A stretch of 64,000 nucleotides of DNA, taken from positions 87,122,641-87,186,640 of the forward strand of contig NC_081846.1 in assembly GCF_963259705.1 (NCBI RefSeq), written 5' to 3'. The DNA comes from Myotis daubentonii. Its lineage: Eukaryota > Chordata > Mammalia > Chiroptera > Vespertilionidae. Position numbers and translations under genes: made by a program. Positions 41,392 to 52,560 of this stretch are shown piece by piece (position 1 is the first letter of the stretch; each line of letters starts with the position of its first letter). The notes beneath the pieces are model-generated. The model saw only the letters and a list, made by a program, of their open reading frames with translations, searched no databases and was not told the DNA's origin.

Positions 41392-41590
41392 TAATAGCTG
41401 CCCCTGCCGTGCAGCGCAGGGAAGTGGTAGGAAGCAACCCAGACTGCAGCCAGGTCGCCTGACCCTGGGCAGTATGTGCCTCCGTTTTTTCATCTATGGA
41501 ATGGACATAATAACAGCACCGACTTCAGAGTGTTGTCAGGATTACTCCAGGAGCACATGTAAAGTGCTGGGCACATCAGCCCTATCTGAG
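41392..41590 (+). repeat. MIR SINE
   Basis: ggtaggaagcaacccagact, cctccgttttttcatctatg, gaatggacataataacagca, gttgtcaggattactccagg and catgtaaagtgctgggcac follow the MIR consensus closely. This is one of the better-preserved copies. Confidence 0.85.
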
Positions 41591-43015
41591 GTCCAACTTA
41601 ACTATGAGCTTTCACCAGTTTTTCTCTTCTCAGTCCGTGGGCTGTGCCTTAGAAAGTCTGCCTTCACTAACCCTTGCTAGCTGACCCAGTGGGGCCAGAC
41701 AGGCGGGAGAGGCTCTGGTGTCCGGTGTCTCCCCGCTCGAGAGTGGTGGAGGGAGTACAGGGCAGGAGATCAAACCTGGGCCCCAGCCCTTTGCCGCTGG
41801 GCCAAGGCCGCCCTGGACAAGAGCGCTTGGCGGCCCCAGGACTCTTGCACTCATCCTTCTCCCCTGCACCCTGAGGTGGAGCAGCCCAGAGGTCTGAAGC
41901 TGGCCTCGCCGTGGAATCTCAGGAGGCAACTGTAACAAACGCAGGTTCCAGGCCACCCAGACCTGCGGAGACAGGGCCTCCCGGGCCGGGGCCCGGCCAC
42001 GTGCATGTATGACAGGCTTCTCACCTGCTAGATGCAGCTGGACTGGTCCCGGGACGCGGCGTGACCTCACGGTCACAGGGCTGAGCACAGCGTGACTCGG
42101 CGGAGAGCTCCCTCGCTGCAGGAGGCCTCTGTGCCCCCGGAACCCGCACCACCACTGTTTTGTTCACTGGCTCTGCGGCTTCTTGGCAAGTTTCTTTGAG
42201 GTGCATCTTTGCTCTGTGGTGAGGCATCACGTCTGTCCCGGAATGCTTCTCAAATTCAAACACCGGAGTGTGTAAACAGGCCAGAGCGTGAGCATTCCTG
42301 CTGAGACGCCCGGGGCTAGGGATCCCCGCGTCATGTGGCCTCACCGTGTCCTGCACTGACCAATGCCTCGAGCCCCTGGTGTCCTTGCCCCTCTCTGTTT
42401 CTGTGCCACCCCCTCTCCCACCGTGTGGGCAGAGCACTGTTTGCTCACCATTGTGCCCTGCCCCTGGTAATGATGGTGGAACGAGGGGTGAGTCTGACCC
42501 TATCATGCCAGGTGTGTGCCCGATGGGCTGGTGCAGCCAGCTGCCTCTGCTGGCCCTGCGGTCCCTGGCACAAGGGTCTTTGGGGCTGGCCTGATCCTGG
42601 GCCCTTTCTTCCCTCACGGGGTCCCTGGAACTTACCAAGTGGGCCGCCTCCCTGGCTTACCTGCGCTGCTTGGCTGGGGCCACACGCTCTTGCCTTGGGC
42701 TGGAAATGCACTCAGATGTGACTAAGTGGTCAATTATTCTTATTTAAGTGATTTTCAGGATTGCCGCTGATGCTGCTTCTGAGCTTGTTTGAACAGCCCA
42801 GCCACACGGAACAGCCAGTTCCCTTCGGACTTTTTCTGGAGAGCAGAGCTCAGTTCCCCAGCAGCTTGGCATACCCAGGAAACGGCACAGCGTGGTGGCG
42901 GGCGTCTTCTCCGTGGGTCTGAATGACTCCTGATGGCACGCTGGCGTGGCCTCGGGTGCTGAGGGCTGGAGGCCTGGGCGCAGGGGGAGGCTGGCGCTCC
43001 TTCCGGTCCACGACA
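41591..43015. other. unique DNA, no gene seen
   Basis: A modestly AT-rich piece lies at 42715-42770 (tggtcaattattcttattta). No gene is supported. Confidence 0.4.
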
Positions 43016-43019
43016 GAGT

Positions 43020-43200
43020 ACACGGAAGGGACTGGCTCTTCCCAGCTCCCCGCCTGTTAGCTGTGTGTCCGGGGCAAGGCAGCTGACGTCTCTGGTCTGT
43101 GAAAAGGAGATAATTCCTGGCTATGGTGAGGTGGTGTGGAGAGTGTCTAGAGGGCTAGCAGAGTGCCTGTCGAGATGGGAAGTAAATGTTAGTGACATAA
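43020..43200 (+). repeat. MIR SINE
   Basis: cgcctgttagctgtgtgtcc, ggggcaaggcagctgacgtc, tctggtctgtgaaaaggaga, taattcctggctatggtgag and agatgggaagtaaatgttag match the MIR core and 3' end. Confidence 0.75.
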
Positions 43201-43634
43201 ACTGGGCGAGCATTCCTTCCGCATAGCCTGGTCTCACGCACGACACCGAGACCGCATGCCCTAAATGCCACTCAAAGCTGCCATCCAAAATCAGACCGGA
43301 TGTCCCTTTTCCTGCAGCACAGCAGACCCCTCCCCTCCCCCCTTGGCCCTGGGAGACCCTCCCCTCCTGGCTTCTCTCCTTAGTCGAGGTGGCCGGCATA
43401 CCTGTTTGACGTGGGACCCACGCTGCTGTGTTCTGTGGCCGGCACCGGGAGCTGGCAAGCTCTGCCCACGCAGAAGAAAGCACCCGAGGGCAGGCACGGG
43501 GCTCCTGCCCCTGTTCTCTCCCTGGGCCTGGGCCCGCCTCCGGGCGCAGCCTCAGTTCTCCTGCTTCATTGTGTCGCGCATGTTAAACTATTACAGTGTT
43601 GGGGTGGGGGGGGGGGCTTTGAAGCTATTTCCAA
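43201..43634. other. unique spacer with a G-run
   Basis: gggtgggggggggggcttt lies near 43601-43620. No gene is seen. Confidence 0.4.
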
Positions 43635-43635
43635 G

Positions 43636-44088
43636 TACAGCAGTCCCCCTTTATCTGTGGCTTCACTTATCCGCAGTCAGCCTCAGTCTGAAAAAATAAA
43701 ATGGAAAATTCCAGGAACAAAAAAGCAAGTTTTAAGTTGTGCGCCGTTCTGCATAGGGTGATGGAATCTCGTGCTGTCCAGCTCCATCCCTCCCAGGACA
43801 GGAATCATGCCTTTGTCCAGCCTCTGCATGCTGTCCGTATCCCTGCCCGTAGTCACTCCGTAGCCACCTGGGTTACCCGATTGGTTATTGGAGAGCGAGA
43901 GAGACCATATTTCACGTACTTTTTATTGCAGAATATTGTTATAATTGTTCTATTTTGCTATTAGTTACTGTTGTTAATCTTGTTGCGCCTGATTAAACTT
44001 TATCGCAGGTCTAATCTATGTATGTATGAGAAAAAGCACCGTGTTCATAGGGTGGCTTCGGGTATCCGCTTGGGTCCCGTGGATAAGG
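43636..44088 (+). mobile_element. Tigger-type (Tc1/mariner) DNA transposon, non-autonomous
   Basis: It starts acagcagtccccctttatct, gtggcttcacttatccgcag, then aaaataaaatggaaaattcc, tttaagttgtgcgccgttct and gatggaatctcgtgctgtcc. It ends near atagggtggcttcgggtatc, whose inverted form mirrors the start. This is the Tigger family pattern (pogo-like, TA target sites). No transposase sequence is present, so it is an old internally deleted copy. Confidence 0.8.
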
Positions 44089-44119
44089 CGGACGGCTGTG
44101 CGGAACTGGGAGGAACTTT

Positions 44120-44200
44120 AGGTCATCTTGTTCGAACCTGTTCACTTTACAGATGTGGAAACTGAGGTCCAGAGGCGTGGAGCACAAACAGCCTCCTGGT
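44120..44200 (-). repeat. MIR-like fragment
   Basis: cactttacagatgtggaaac, then tgaggtccagaggcgtgg: old reverse-oriented MIR-type text. Confidence 0.45.
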
Positions 44201-44289
44201 GACGCCATTGGGACCGGAAATGGATTTCCTAGGACCTGCCCAAGGGTGGACACAGCTGCCCCTGGCCCAGCCCCCTCCTGGCCCAAACA

Positions 44290-44710
44290 CCAGCTCCCCA
44301 AATTGACAGTATTTATGTCAGAAACATTTTCCTGATGTTTGGTTCTGTCAGAACTAATTTTAGCATTTCTCAAGCTCGGTAGAAATATAGCCTCATTACT
44401 TTGATGTCAGAGCATAGTTTACTATTAGTATATTCTGGGCTTTATCATTTTAGTCATGTTTAACACGGCTGCACCAGGCACGCACTATTAAATCTGGCTT
44501 ATTTTACATTCCTGTCCGGAATTATTTATTTGTAACAATTTCCTCTCTATCAAAAGACACAGCTAATGCTGTGTTTTAATGTGTTATTTACACACAAAAT
44601 AACCTATTTACAACTCAGTATGCGCCGGAGGGAGAATGGATGGGCCCGGTTTCCTGCGTGCTGTTATATCGGAGTTTAACAATCTGGTTTGCTAATAGAA
44701 CCATTTATCA
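44290..44710. promoter_or_regulatory. large candidate conserved noncoding element (about 400 bp)
   Basis: An unbroken AT-rich, non-repetitive block: attgacagtatttatgtcag, agaactaattttagcatttc, ctattagtatattctgggct, ggaattatttatttgtaaca, ttttaatgtgttatttacac and gggagtttaac-like stretches. Complexity is high and no transposon is recognised. It is the longest such island in the window and a good enhancer candidate. Confidence 0.45.
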
Positions 44711-44723
44711 TTGGGGGGGGGGG
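44711..44723. repeat. poly-G run
   Basis: attgggggggggggtag, a G homopolymer at the edge of the AT-rich block. Confidence 0.85.
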
Positions 44724-45026
44724 TAGTTTATTTTCTGTTTGTGGCCAGGTCTCACCGCCTCTGATCTCAGGCACATTTTGAAGATGATGGAGCCAGGCCT
44801 GGTGTTGGGTGGACGTGGGACACCTGGAGGCACCGGGGACTGAACACAGAGCCCCTTGGGCACAGGAGCCGGGCCTTCCTCCATCTGCAGGGTCACCCCG
44901 CCCCCCTCCCCCATCTCGATTAACAGAGAGGAGGGTGGGTAGACATTGGTGTGGGGAGCAGCAGGGTGGCCCCTGGGGACTGAGAAGGGCTCCAGCCTGA
45001 GAGGCAGGTGGAGCTTCCAAAATCCC

Positions 45027-45164
45027 TCCCCACCTCCCTTCCCCCACCTCCCCTCCCTACCTCCCCTCCCCGCCTCCCCTCCCCGCCTCCCCTCCCCGCC
45101 TCCCCTCCCCACCTCCCCTCCCCGCCTCCCCTCCCCACCTCCCCTCCCCACCTCCCCTCCCCAG
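45027..45164. repeat. 13-bp C-rich minisatellite, about 9-10 copies
   Basis: Tandem cctcccctcccc(g/a) units. On the minus strand this gives regularly spaced GGGG runs, a strong G-quadruplex pattern (i-motif on the plus strand). 13 bp is not a multiple of three, yet several frames stay open because stop codons cannot arise from this composition. Confidence 0.95.
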
Positions 45165-45664
45165 GCATTCGGGAAACAGCCAGAGAGGTTTAAGGCAGAT
45201 GCCTGCCAAGTCAGTTAGCTTGAAAGCCCAACTTGCAGTGGGAAGGGTCCAGGCGCCACAGAGATGGGCAGTGCTGTCTGGGGACCTGGGGGCTGGGTGG
45301 GAGGGAGGGAGAAGCCTCCTGATTGCCCTGGAGTGAGCCCTGGGTGGCTGGGGATCCCAGGTGGGTGTAGCCATGAGACCATGCAGGCTGAGGTCCTGCG
45401 GCTCCGGAGTCTGACAGTGGTCACATCCCTCCCGACTGTTGGTGATGAGGAAAGCAACAGGTGCTTCAGCTAGAGGCAGGCAGGTGGGGTCCGCATCCAG
45501 GCATGAGTGTGGGCTGCCCTTACCTCATCTGGACACGGGGCTGAGGGAGCTCGCCTGGCCAGCTCTGCCGAGGGTGGGTCTGGAATGTGGGCGACCGGGC
45601 TGCTGTCATGGTTCTCATTGGAGAAGGCGTCACCTGCCTGAGAGGGCCTGCGGCAACTCCTGGC
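45165..45664. other. unique spacer
   Basis: No feature. Confidence 0.4.
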
Positions 45665-45666
45665 TG

Positions 45667-45726
45667 TATCTTTTTAAAAAAATATCTTTATTGATTTCAG
45701 AGAGGAAGGGAGAGGAAGGGAGTGCC
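45667..45726 (-). mobile_element. VES SINE tail fragment
   Basis: tttttaaaaaaatatcttta, ttgatttcagagaggaaggg: the reverse complement of the VES 3' end (CT-rich part plus caataaaaatat tail). Truncated, and directly followed by L1 sequence. Confidence 0.8.
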
Positions 45727-46258
45727 CAGCAGCTCTGCTCCTAGGTATACACCTAAGGGAACTGGAAAGGTATGTTCAAAGAAAAAGCCGTGTACAAGTG
45801 TTTACAGCAACGTTATTCATAATAGCCAAAATCTTCACCTAAGTGCCCATTAACTAATGAATGGATAAACAAATGTAGCATGTCCACACGGTGGAATATT
45901 ATTTGGCCATAAAAAGTAATGAAATACCGAGACATGTTTGGACTTGCAGGAGCCTTGATAACATTATGCTAGTGAAAGATGCGGACACAGAAGGCCACAT
46001 ATTGAATGACTTCATTCACGTGGACTGTCCCAGACAGGCAGATCCACAGGGACAGATCAGTGGTTGCTGAGGGGGGAGGGGGGGGCAGGAGTGACTGCTC
46101 CTGCGTATGGAATAGAGCTCTGTTTTGGGTGGTGAAATGCTCGGTAATTAGATCGTGGTGACGGTTGTACCTGTGAATCCACTAAAACCTCTGAGTTGTA
46201 CACTTTAAAAGGGTGAATTTTATGGTATGTGATTTATACCTCCGTTTTCATAAAGAAG
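45727..46258 (+). mobile_element. L1 3' end (ORF2 terminus and 3'UTR), old
   Basis: ctaggtatacacctaaggga, acgttattcataatagccaa, aatggataaacaaatgtagc, cacggtggaatattatttgg, tgctagtgaaagatgcggac and gagttgtacactttaaaagg, then gtgaattttatggtatgtga. This is the well-known L1 3' text. The translated part corresponds to the decayed C-terminus of ORF2, interrupted by stops. Confidence 0.93.
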
Positions 46259-46330
46259 GGAGAGAGGAAGAAAGGACGAAGGAATAAAGGAGGGAGAGGT
46301 GAGGCAGGAAGTTAGGGAGAGGGAGAGAGG
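46259..46330. repeat. GGA/GAAG-rich simple repeat after the L1
   Basis: A purine-rich stretch (gagaggaagaaaggacgaag, gaggg runs), perhaps derived from a decayed A-rich tail. Confidence 0.7.
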
Positions 46331-46479
46331 AGGGAGGTCTGTGGCATCGGGCCTGGCCTTGCCGTGCGTGGCCCAAAACCCCAACCAAGTCCCCAGGCTG
46401 CGAGAGCCTCGCTGCCCCGCAGGGCGGCCCTGGCTTCCCTGGCCAAGGAGCAGCTTTCCGGCCAATTCCATGGGCTCCA

Positions 46480-46650
46480 GAAGCTCTAGAATAGCGAGTG
46501 GAAGGAGGGCGTTTAATGACAAAGTAAATAATTGCATTAGGGGTGCGAGTGTGGGGGGAGCTGAGTAAATCACCCGGAAAGAGCGCCGGCCTCCGCTAAC
46601 TCCCAGTTGTTCATCACCCCATTACGCCCTCCCTTGGTCCCTAAGTAATG
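46480..46650. promoter_or_regulatory. candidate conserved noncoding element
   Basis: gcgtttaatgacaaagtaaa, taattgcattaggggtgcga, gagctgagtaaatcacccgg, ttcatcaccccattacgccc, cctaagtaatggatcgtgg: several TAAT/ATTA cores and a TGAGTAA (AP-1/MAF-like) site in non-repetitive DNA. Confidence 0.4.
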
Positions 46651-48442
46651 GATCGTGGCCGTGGAGTCCCGGCTGCAGTCGGGCGGGTGGAGAGAGATGT
46701 CCTGCCCGAGAGCCGGGACCCTGCCAGCCCCGCTGCTGCTCCAGGTCTGGGAGGCGGGCTCCTTGCTCTGCGGGGAAGTGCCCCGGGCTGGGGACACCGA
46801 GCTGGACAGGGTCAGATTCTTCTGTGCTTCTGAGTGGCAGGGGTCTCAGGGGCCACCTGGTCCACTGAGGCCCAGAAAGGGGCACGGCTGCCAAGGCCAC
46901 CCAGGGGCATGTGCGGGAGCCCAGGGAGAAGCAGACCGGACTGCGCAGCCCGGACGCTCTCCCTGCCCACGGGCGGCCGGCGGGGTGGGCGGGAGAGCCC
47001 GTGCCCTTTCCATCCCTCAGGTGATGTCACAGCCCCTCAGAGCAGCACCCGCGGAGGGCGTGTGCCGGGCAATTGCATCTCCCGGGAAGTGGCAGGGTTG
47101 GCACGCGAGGGTTGCAGTTGTTTGCACACACACACACCCTCCTCCCTGTTCTGGCCTAGAGCCCCGGGTTTTCCCCCTTCACTTCCCTGTCCTGCTGCCT
47201 CCACCCCATGGCCTCCACCTGTCCTCAGTGCATCCCAGCTGGTGGCTCTAGGAGCCGCTCCTCTCCCTGCCCCATGCCCGCCCCTGAGGCTGGCTCCATG
47301 GAGGGTGGGCAGCAGCCAGGGTTAGGGCCGTGCCCCGGAGGGCCATGTGTGATGTCCGAGGATCCAGGAGGGCGGCAGGCACAAATAGCCTGAACGGACG
47401 GCTCATCTCCATAGAAACAGCCAGGACGCTTGCTACGAGCGACAGAAACCCACCTAGACCCCCTGAAGTACATGGAGTTCTTAGCACAGGAAGCCATGGC
47501 CGCTGCAGCTGAGACCCTGGCGATGCACCGAGCACGCTCTCCACGCCCGTGGCTGGCTTCCTCAGGGCCATCGGGGTAGCCTGTCCTTACCAGGATGCGA
47601 AGAGTCCTGCCGGCGAATGTGGGCCCAGCACCCTGAGCTCTGATGGAGAAGTGTCTCCCTCCAGGAAATTCCAGCATACGTCCGGGAGTCTTATTGTCCC
47701 TGTGAGCCAGTCACTGAGACCGTGCCCGCCATACCCGTAGGGGCTGTGTGATGTTGGGCAGCCAAATAAAAGTGTCGCCTTCACTGCAGCCATTGGGAGA
47801 CACCAGGGAGGGCGGCCCTGTGGACACAGCGGTGGGCAGACCCTGAGCCCCAGCTCTTTAGAAGCCGTGATCACTGCTATGGTTGCGCTGTCCCGGCCTC
47901 CAATTTCGGGCTGAATCTGGAGTGACCAGGCCTGCCCCTTCCCTCCCTCCTGTCCTTGTGAGCGCCCCGAGGGAACAGGAGTTCCCCTGAGAGGTCCCAG
48001 CGCCACCGAGAGGCCCTCAGAGGAGGGACACGGGGGAGGGTCCTCGGAGGGGGCCATGAGCGCAGACCTGGGGTGTGCACGAGATGGCCCTGTGGAGGGC
48101 GGGCAACAGTGCGCCTGCTTGAGAGGAGGTGTCGCCCCGAGAGTAGAGAGACGCCCTTGGACAGGGAGGTGTCAGCAGCCGTGGGAGCCTGGGATGCGCT
48201 GCCGAGGGATTTGGGCTGTGGGACGTAGAAGGGCTTCGAGCAGGGGAGGGACGTTTGGAATAAAGTCACTTTCTTGTTGGGTTGACCTGTCCTGTGACAG
48301 GAGGCGGTCCAGCTCCCCAAATGCCATGCAGGCGATGCTGCCGGACGGTGCTGCCCTTCAGAAAAGCATCCCTCCTCTGTCCTTCGCCCTCCCTCCCTCC
48401 CTCCTCTCCTGCCGTCCCCGGATGTGGACTGAGGGCCTAGAG
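46651..48442. other. unique GC-rich DNA, no gene seen
   Basis: A short CA run lies at 47131-47143. The sequence just before 48443 (ggactgagggcctag) resumes at 48681 (acctactgtgtgccggggat), so the hAT element interrupted an ordinary stretch. Confidence 0.4.
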
Positions 48443-48680
48443 CAGCGATGGCGAACCTTTTGAGCTCGGCGTGTCAGCGTTTTGAAAAACCCTCACTTAA
48501 CTCTGGTGCCGTGTCACATATAGGAATTCTTTGATATTTGCAACCATAGTAAAACAAAGACTTATAATTTTGATATTTATTTTATATATTTAAATGCCAT
48601 TTAACAAAGAAAAATCAACCAAAAAAAAAATGAGTTCGCGTGTCACCTCTGACACGCGTGTCATAGGTTCGCCATCACTG
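48443..48680 (+). mobile_element. short non-autonomous hAT element, copy A (238 bp)
   Basis: Terminal inverted repeats: cagcgatggcgaacct at the left and aggttcgccatcactg at the right. The middle is AT-rich (tttatatatttaaatgccat), with acacgcgtgt near the right end. The flanking 8-mers gcctagag and acctactg agree at 5 of 8 positions, so the duplication is decayed. No coding capacity; it needs a hAT transposase in trans. The same family recurs at 59008 in the opposite orientation. Such short hATs are abundant in vesper bats. Confidence 0.88.
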
Positions 48681-51284
48681 ACCTACTGTGTGCCGGGGAT
48701 GCTCTGTCAGTAGGTAGCTGCGGGAACACGCAGAAAAGGGCTCCTCTTCCTGGAACGGACAGTCCAGTTGGCAGAGACAGCCAAGTCCCCAAATGAATGG
48801 GCACGCCATGAGAATGTCAAACGGGGGCTCGAGCAGGCGGGGGAGCCCTGGGGGGCTCGGCCATGTCTCTCAGGGTTGTTACAGCTGCCGCCTCTTCCAT
48901 ATGGGCTGTGAGGAAAGAGGCAGAGCTGGCTCAGGTGGTCCCTGTGCAGGGCAGCCACATGTGTCCACGGCCCCGGGCCACCTTCCCTGCAGGGGAGGTC
49001 GGGGTTCATTAGCAGTGGCTGCAGTGGAGCCCCTCGGAGCCAGAGCTCTGGGTTCCAGCCGCATGGGAGCAGCAGCAGCCCCGTGGGCCCTGGTCTGTCA
49101 CTTGGGGACGGTGTGTCCTCGCTCGGTGGGCTTGGTCAGGACCGAGGCAGAGGCCCCACAGCAGGGTGGTCCTAAGATGGCGGGACGCACCGGCTGCAGG
49201 GTGGGTGTGGGGACCGCTCAGGCCCTCCTTCTGTCCTGTGGTTGTCACTCCACAGTGGGCCTCTGGGGCACTTCCAGCTCTTGGGGAGACTCTGGAGGGA
49301 CCCCCTGGTCTCTGTCTGGGATGCTGCCCTTTTCATCCTGCAGGCCCCTCCTCACACGCCCCTCCTGGGCATGCAGGCCTGTCCCCTCTCTCCCTTTCTG
49401 GAAGGTTTCCTCCCGGGCTGCCTGCTCAGGTGTGGCCCCAGGTCGGCCCAGGGCACTGCCCCCTCGCCCGGCCTTCCTGTGAGTGCTGTTCTCCACTCCT
49501 GCGTGCCCTGAAGGTGAGCCTCCTCTGACAGCAGCAAGAGCAGGTGAGGCCGGAAGGAATGGTGGCTCTCAGTGATCCCCAGGCCCTGACCGGAGGTGAG
49601 GGCGCTCTGTGGGCCTTGTTCTGCGGGGGAGGGGAAGGAGCTGAGTGTGGGGGGAGCTGAGTCAGAGGCCGGACCCGCTACTTCCGAACTCCAAGTAGCA
49701 GACACTGGTCCTCGGATCCTTGGTGGTGGCGGTCACCCACGGCATTGAGGCCCCGAGGAGGCCCACGCCAGCTGCTGGTGACACCCCAGGGGGTCCAGGC
49801 GAGTGCCCAGGTGCCACCGTACAGAGCGTCAGAACTCGCCTGTGAGGCCTTGTCGCCTGACACTGACCCCATGTCCTGGCTGGGCTGTGGGTGGCCAACT
49901 CGTTGTTTGTGCACGTATCTCTAAGGAGGAATCGGAAGTTTCTGGGGTCTTAAAAAAACGAAACGAAACAAAAGGCAGAGTCGATGTTTCCTCTGCTGTG
50001 ATCCTAGGAGCTCGCTGGCTTTGCGGGGGGAGGCAAGAGCGGCCTTTGCAAGTTCTTCCCCAGGAGGTGGGCGGAGTGGGCCCACGCGGAGACACAGCCC
50101 CCGACGCCCATGAACCCCCCTGTCCAGAAACGTGCCAGCGGCTCAGGGAACAGCCTGGCCCGCAGCTGTGTTGTTCCTGGGGAGGCAGGGAACCAGGCCC
50201 AGCGTCAGACTTCCGGCTGGTGGCGGCCTGGGGCAGATGGACACCCCGGCCTCGCACCCGCCTTTGCCATTCTCGTGCGTGGTCTCCTCTGTACAGCTGC
50301 CTCGGCCCCTCGTGCTCAGATGCCCCTCCCCACCCGTCCCGCTGCCAGCCTCCTGCCGCCTCCCGCCTTTCCCCAGCGCAGTCTCACTCCCAGCAGGTCA
50401 CAGGCTGTGGGCACTGGTCTTGAGGAAAAGGCCGCCCAGCCTCCTGGCCATCGAGGGAAAGTCTCGGGCTGTGCCCTGCTCTGAGGTGACGCGGGCACGC
50501 GGCGTCTTAGTTCTAGTCTGCAGGAGCAGGCGCCCAGAAGAGGGCTCCTGATGTGGTTATCTGGAGTGTGGGCAGGGGGCGGGCAGGGGACAGGGGAGGG
50601 AAGGCACTGGGGAGGGGCACCTCAGTGGGTCAGTTACCACCAAGCCTGCAGGAGTTCCATCCCGGGCAACTCCAAGCCTGTGAGACTCTGCCGCCCCAGG
50701 GGCCAGGAGCCCGGGGCTGACCCCAGCTCCTGCCAGGCCTTGCCGGAAGGCACTCTGTGGGCAGAGTGGGCCTTGGAGGCGGAGAAAACCGCAGACCAGG
50801 CGCTGCAGGTGCTAGTGTTGGAAGTGGGGTGCACCGCAGGGGAGAGGGCGCCGAGCAGAGCGGGAGCCGAGGCATCAGCAAGGGTGACAGGTCGCGATTC
50901 CGGTGTTAGGAAGCCTTTCCCGGGCTCTCTGGGGTTGCTCATTTGAGGTGGATTCCACCGGCTTGAGGATAGATGAGTGGTGCAGTGGAGGCTTCCCGGG
51001 GAGCAGGTGGGCAGCCCGCTGTGGCCGGACAGCTGGCCTGGGTGGAAAGGGTACGTCGGGTCTGTGCTAAGAGTGGGTTTGATGGGGAAGAGAGCAGAAC
51101 GGGACAGGACTGCTGCTTGGAGAAGGGGCCAGAAATGGGCCGGAGGGTTCTGAAGGCCCCTTGCTACGTCCTCGAGAAAAGGGCCTGTGTCCTGTCTTCC
51201 CGGTCGGCCAGTGCCCGGGGGGCCGGGGAACCCCTCCCAGCTGGCGGGAATGGAGGAGACAGCCCCGGAGCCCCAGGGGCGCCT
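48681..51284. other. unique GC-rich DNA, no gene seen
   Basis: A small A-rich patch (aaaaaaacgaaacgaaacaa) lies near 49952. Open frames overlap on both strands and show no domains. Confidence 0.4.
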
Positions 51285-51445
51285 GACTTATAACCAGTCA
51301 CTGAAAATATATGCAGCGGAATGAAAAGCTCTGCTGGTGAGCAGGCTCTCGCTGGCCATTGTAAAGATAAGTAACAGCAGTTAGAAGGCCACTTAAACCC
51401 GTACCTTTGGGGCAAAGAGGTCTCTGCAGACAGTACGTCTTTATT
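51285..51445. promoter_or_regulatory. candidate conserved noncoding element with a GATA site
   Basis: acttataaccagtcactgaa, aatatatgcagcggaatgaa, cattgtaaagataagtaaca and ggccacttaaacccgtacct: AT-rich, non-repetitive, with a consensus AGATAAG GATA-factor site at about 51364-51370. Confidence 0.4.
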
Positions 51446-52185
51446 GGGAAACATTTACTCATAAAAGCCACAGTGCAGCCTGGAGAGAAGGCATCTGCCG
51501 TTACAGACAGAGCGCAGTCCCCTGTACCAGGAGCCGCAAATCACCACGACCGAAAGCCGGGAGAGCGGGCGTTAACCCCTCTGCTGCCTTCCCGCCCCCC
51601 ACCAGCGAAGAGACCGTAACTGTCTGTGGTGGCTCCGACTCCAAGCTCTGGGCACACGTGGCTCCTGCCCACCTCCCCGGCCTCTAGTGTCCCCGCCCCC
51701 TGGTGCCTGCTTGCTCTCCACTGCTCTCCTGCCAGGCCCCCCCCGCATGTCCTCTCAGGGCCATTGTCCATGCCTCACGCTCCCTCGACACCCAGCCTCA
51801 TGCCAGTCCTATCACGGGAGCAGAGCCGGCGAGTGGCACAGGACAAGGGTGTGATGGGCCCAGCCCACCCCAGCGGTGAAGCCTGAAGTCTCAGCCTCTG
51901 GTGTGGGGCCCAAGCCGCTGTGGGTCTGTGGGTCTGCAGTGGGTCGGACCAAGGGGAGAGCGTGGACCAACCGGGACCCGTGGGGACAGGCGGAGCTCAC
52001 GTCTGCTCCTTCCGTTGGCTGCCACCCTCCACGACAGCTGGGGGCTGCAGAGGAAGCCTCCCTCAGTCAGGTTCTCCTGGCCCAGGGCTGTGCGGGCGCC
52101 GCAGAGCGAGGCTGCCACGCTCCAGGGAGGGCCGCAGGGTGGCAGGGACATGCCAGGCCCAGGCGGTGTGCCTGCTGGTCCCTTA
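51446..52185. other. unique GC-rich DNA, no gene seen
   Basis: No feature is supported. Confidence 0.4.
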
Positions 52186-52560
52186 AACATGGTTGAGGAC
52201 CCCAGAGAACTTCTATGTACACGGGCTACCGTACTAGAAAAGTAAAGTGAGAAAACTTTAAATATTTTAATTTTTAACTCATTAGAAAATAACAATAAGT
52301 CCCTTATTTTTACGAAAAGTAACTTTTAAAAAATGAGAGCGACAATGGGATTGCACTTTTATAAACCTCCCTCATGTTGGCTTCGTGGGTCCTCGGTCCA
52401 CTTCTGCACTCAGTCCGCTGCCGTCTGGTTGTTGGTTGGAATATGTGGAGGAAGGCTGGCCTCACATAGGCTACAGGTAGAAAAGGGGTGACATTTTAGA
52501 GGCCTTTCCAGCGAGTAGCTATCCTTCTTCGACACCACACCAAAACACGACAGGTGCTTG
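52186..52560. repeat. ancient hAT-like (MER1-type) DNA-transposon relic
   Basis: gttgaggaccccagagaact, tctatgtacacgggctaccg, tactagaaaagtaaagtgag, ttaactcattagaaaataac and gacaatgggattgcactttt follow an old mammalian DNA-transposon consensus ('ttgaggaccccaaagagctt...'). The exact family is uncertain and terminal repeats are not clear. Confidence 0.5.
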
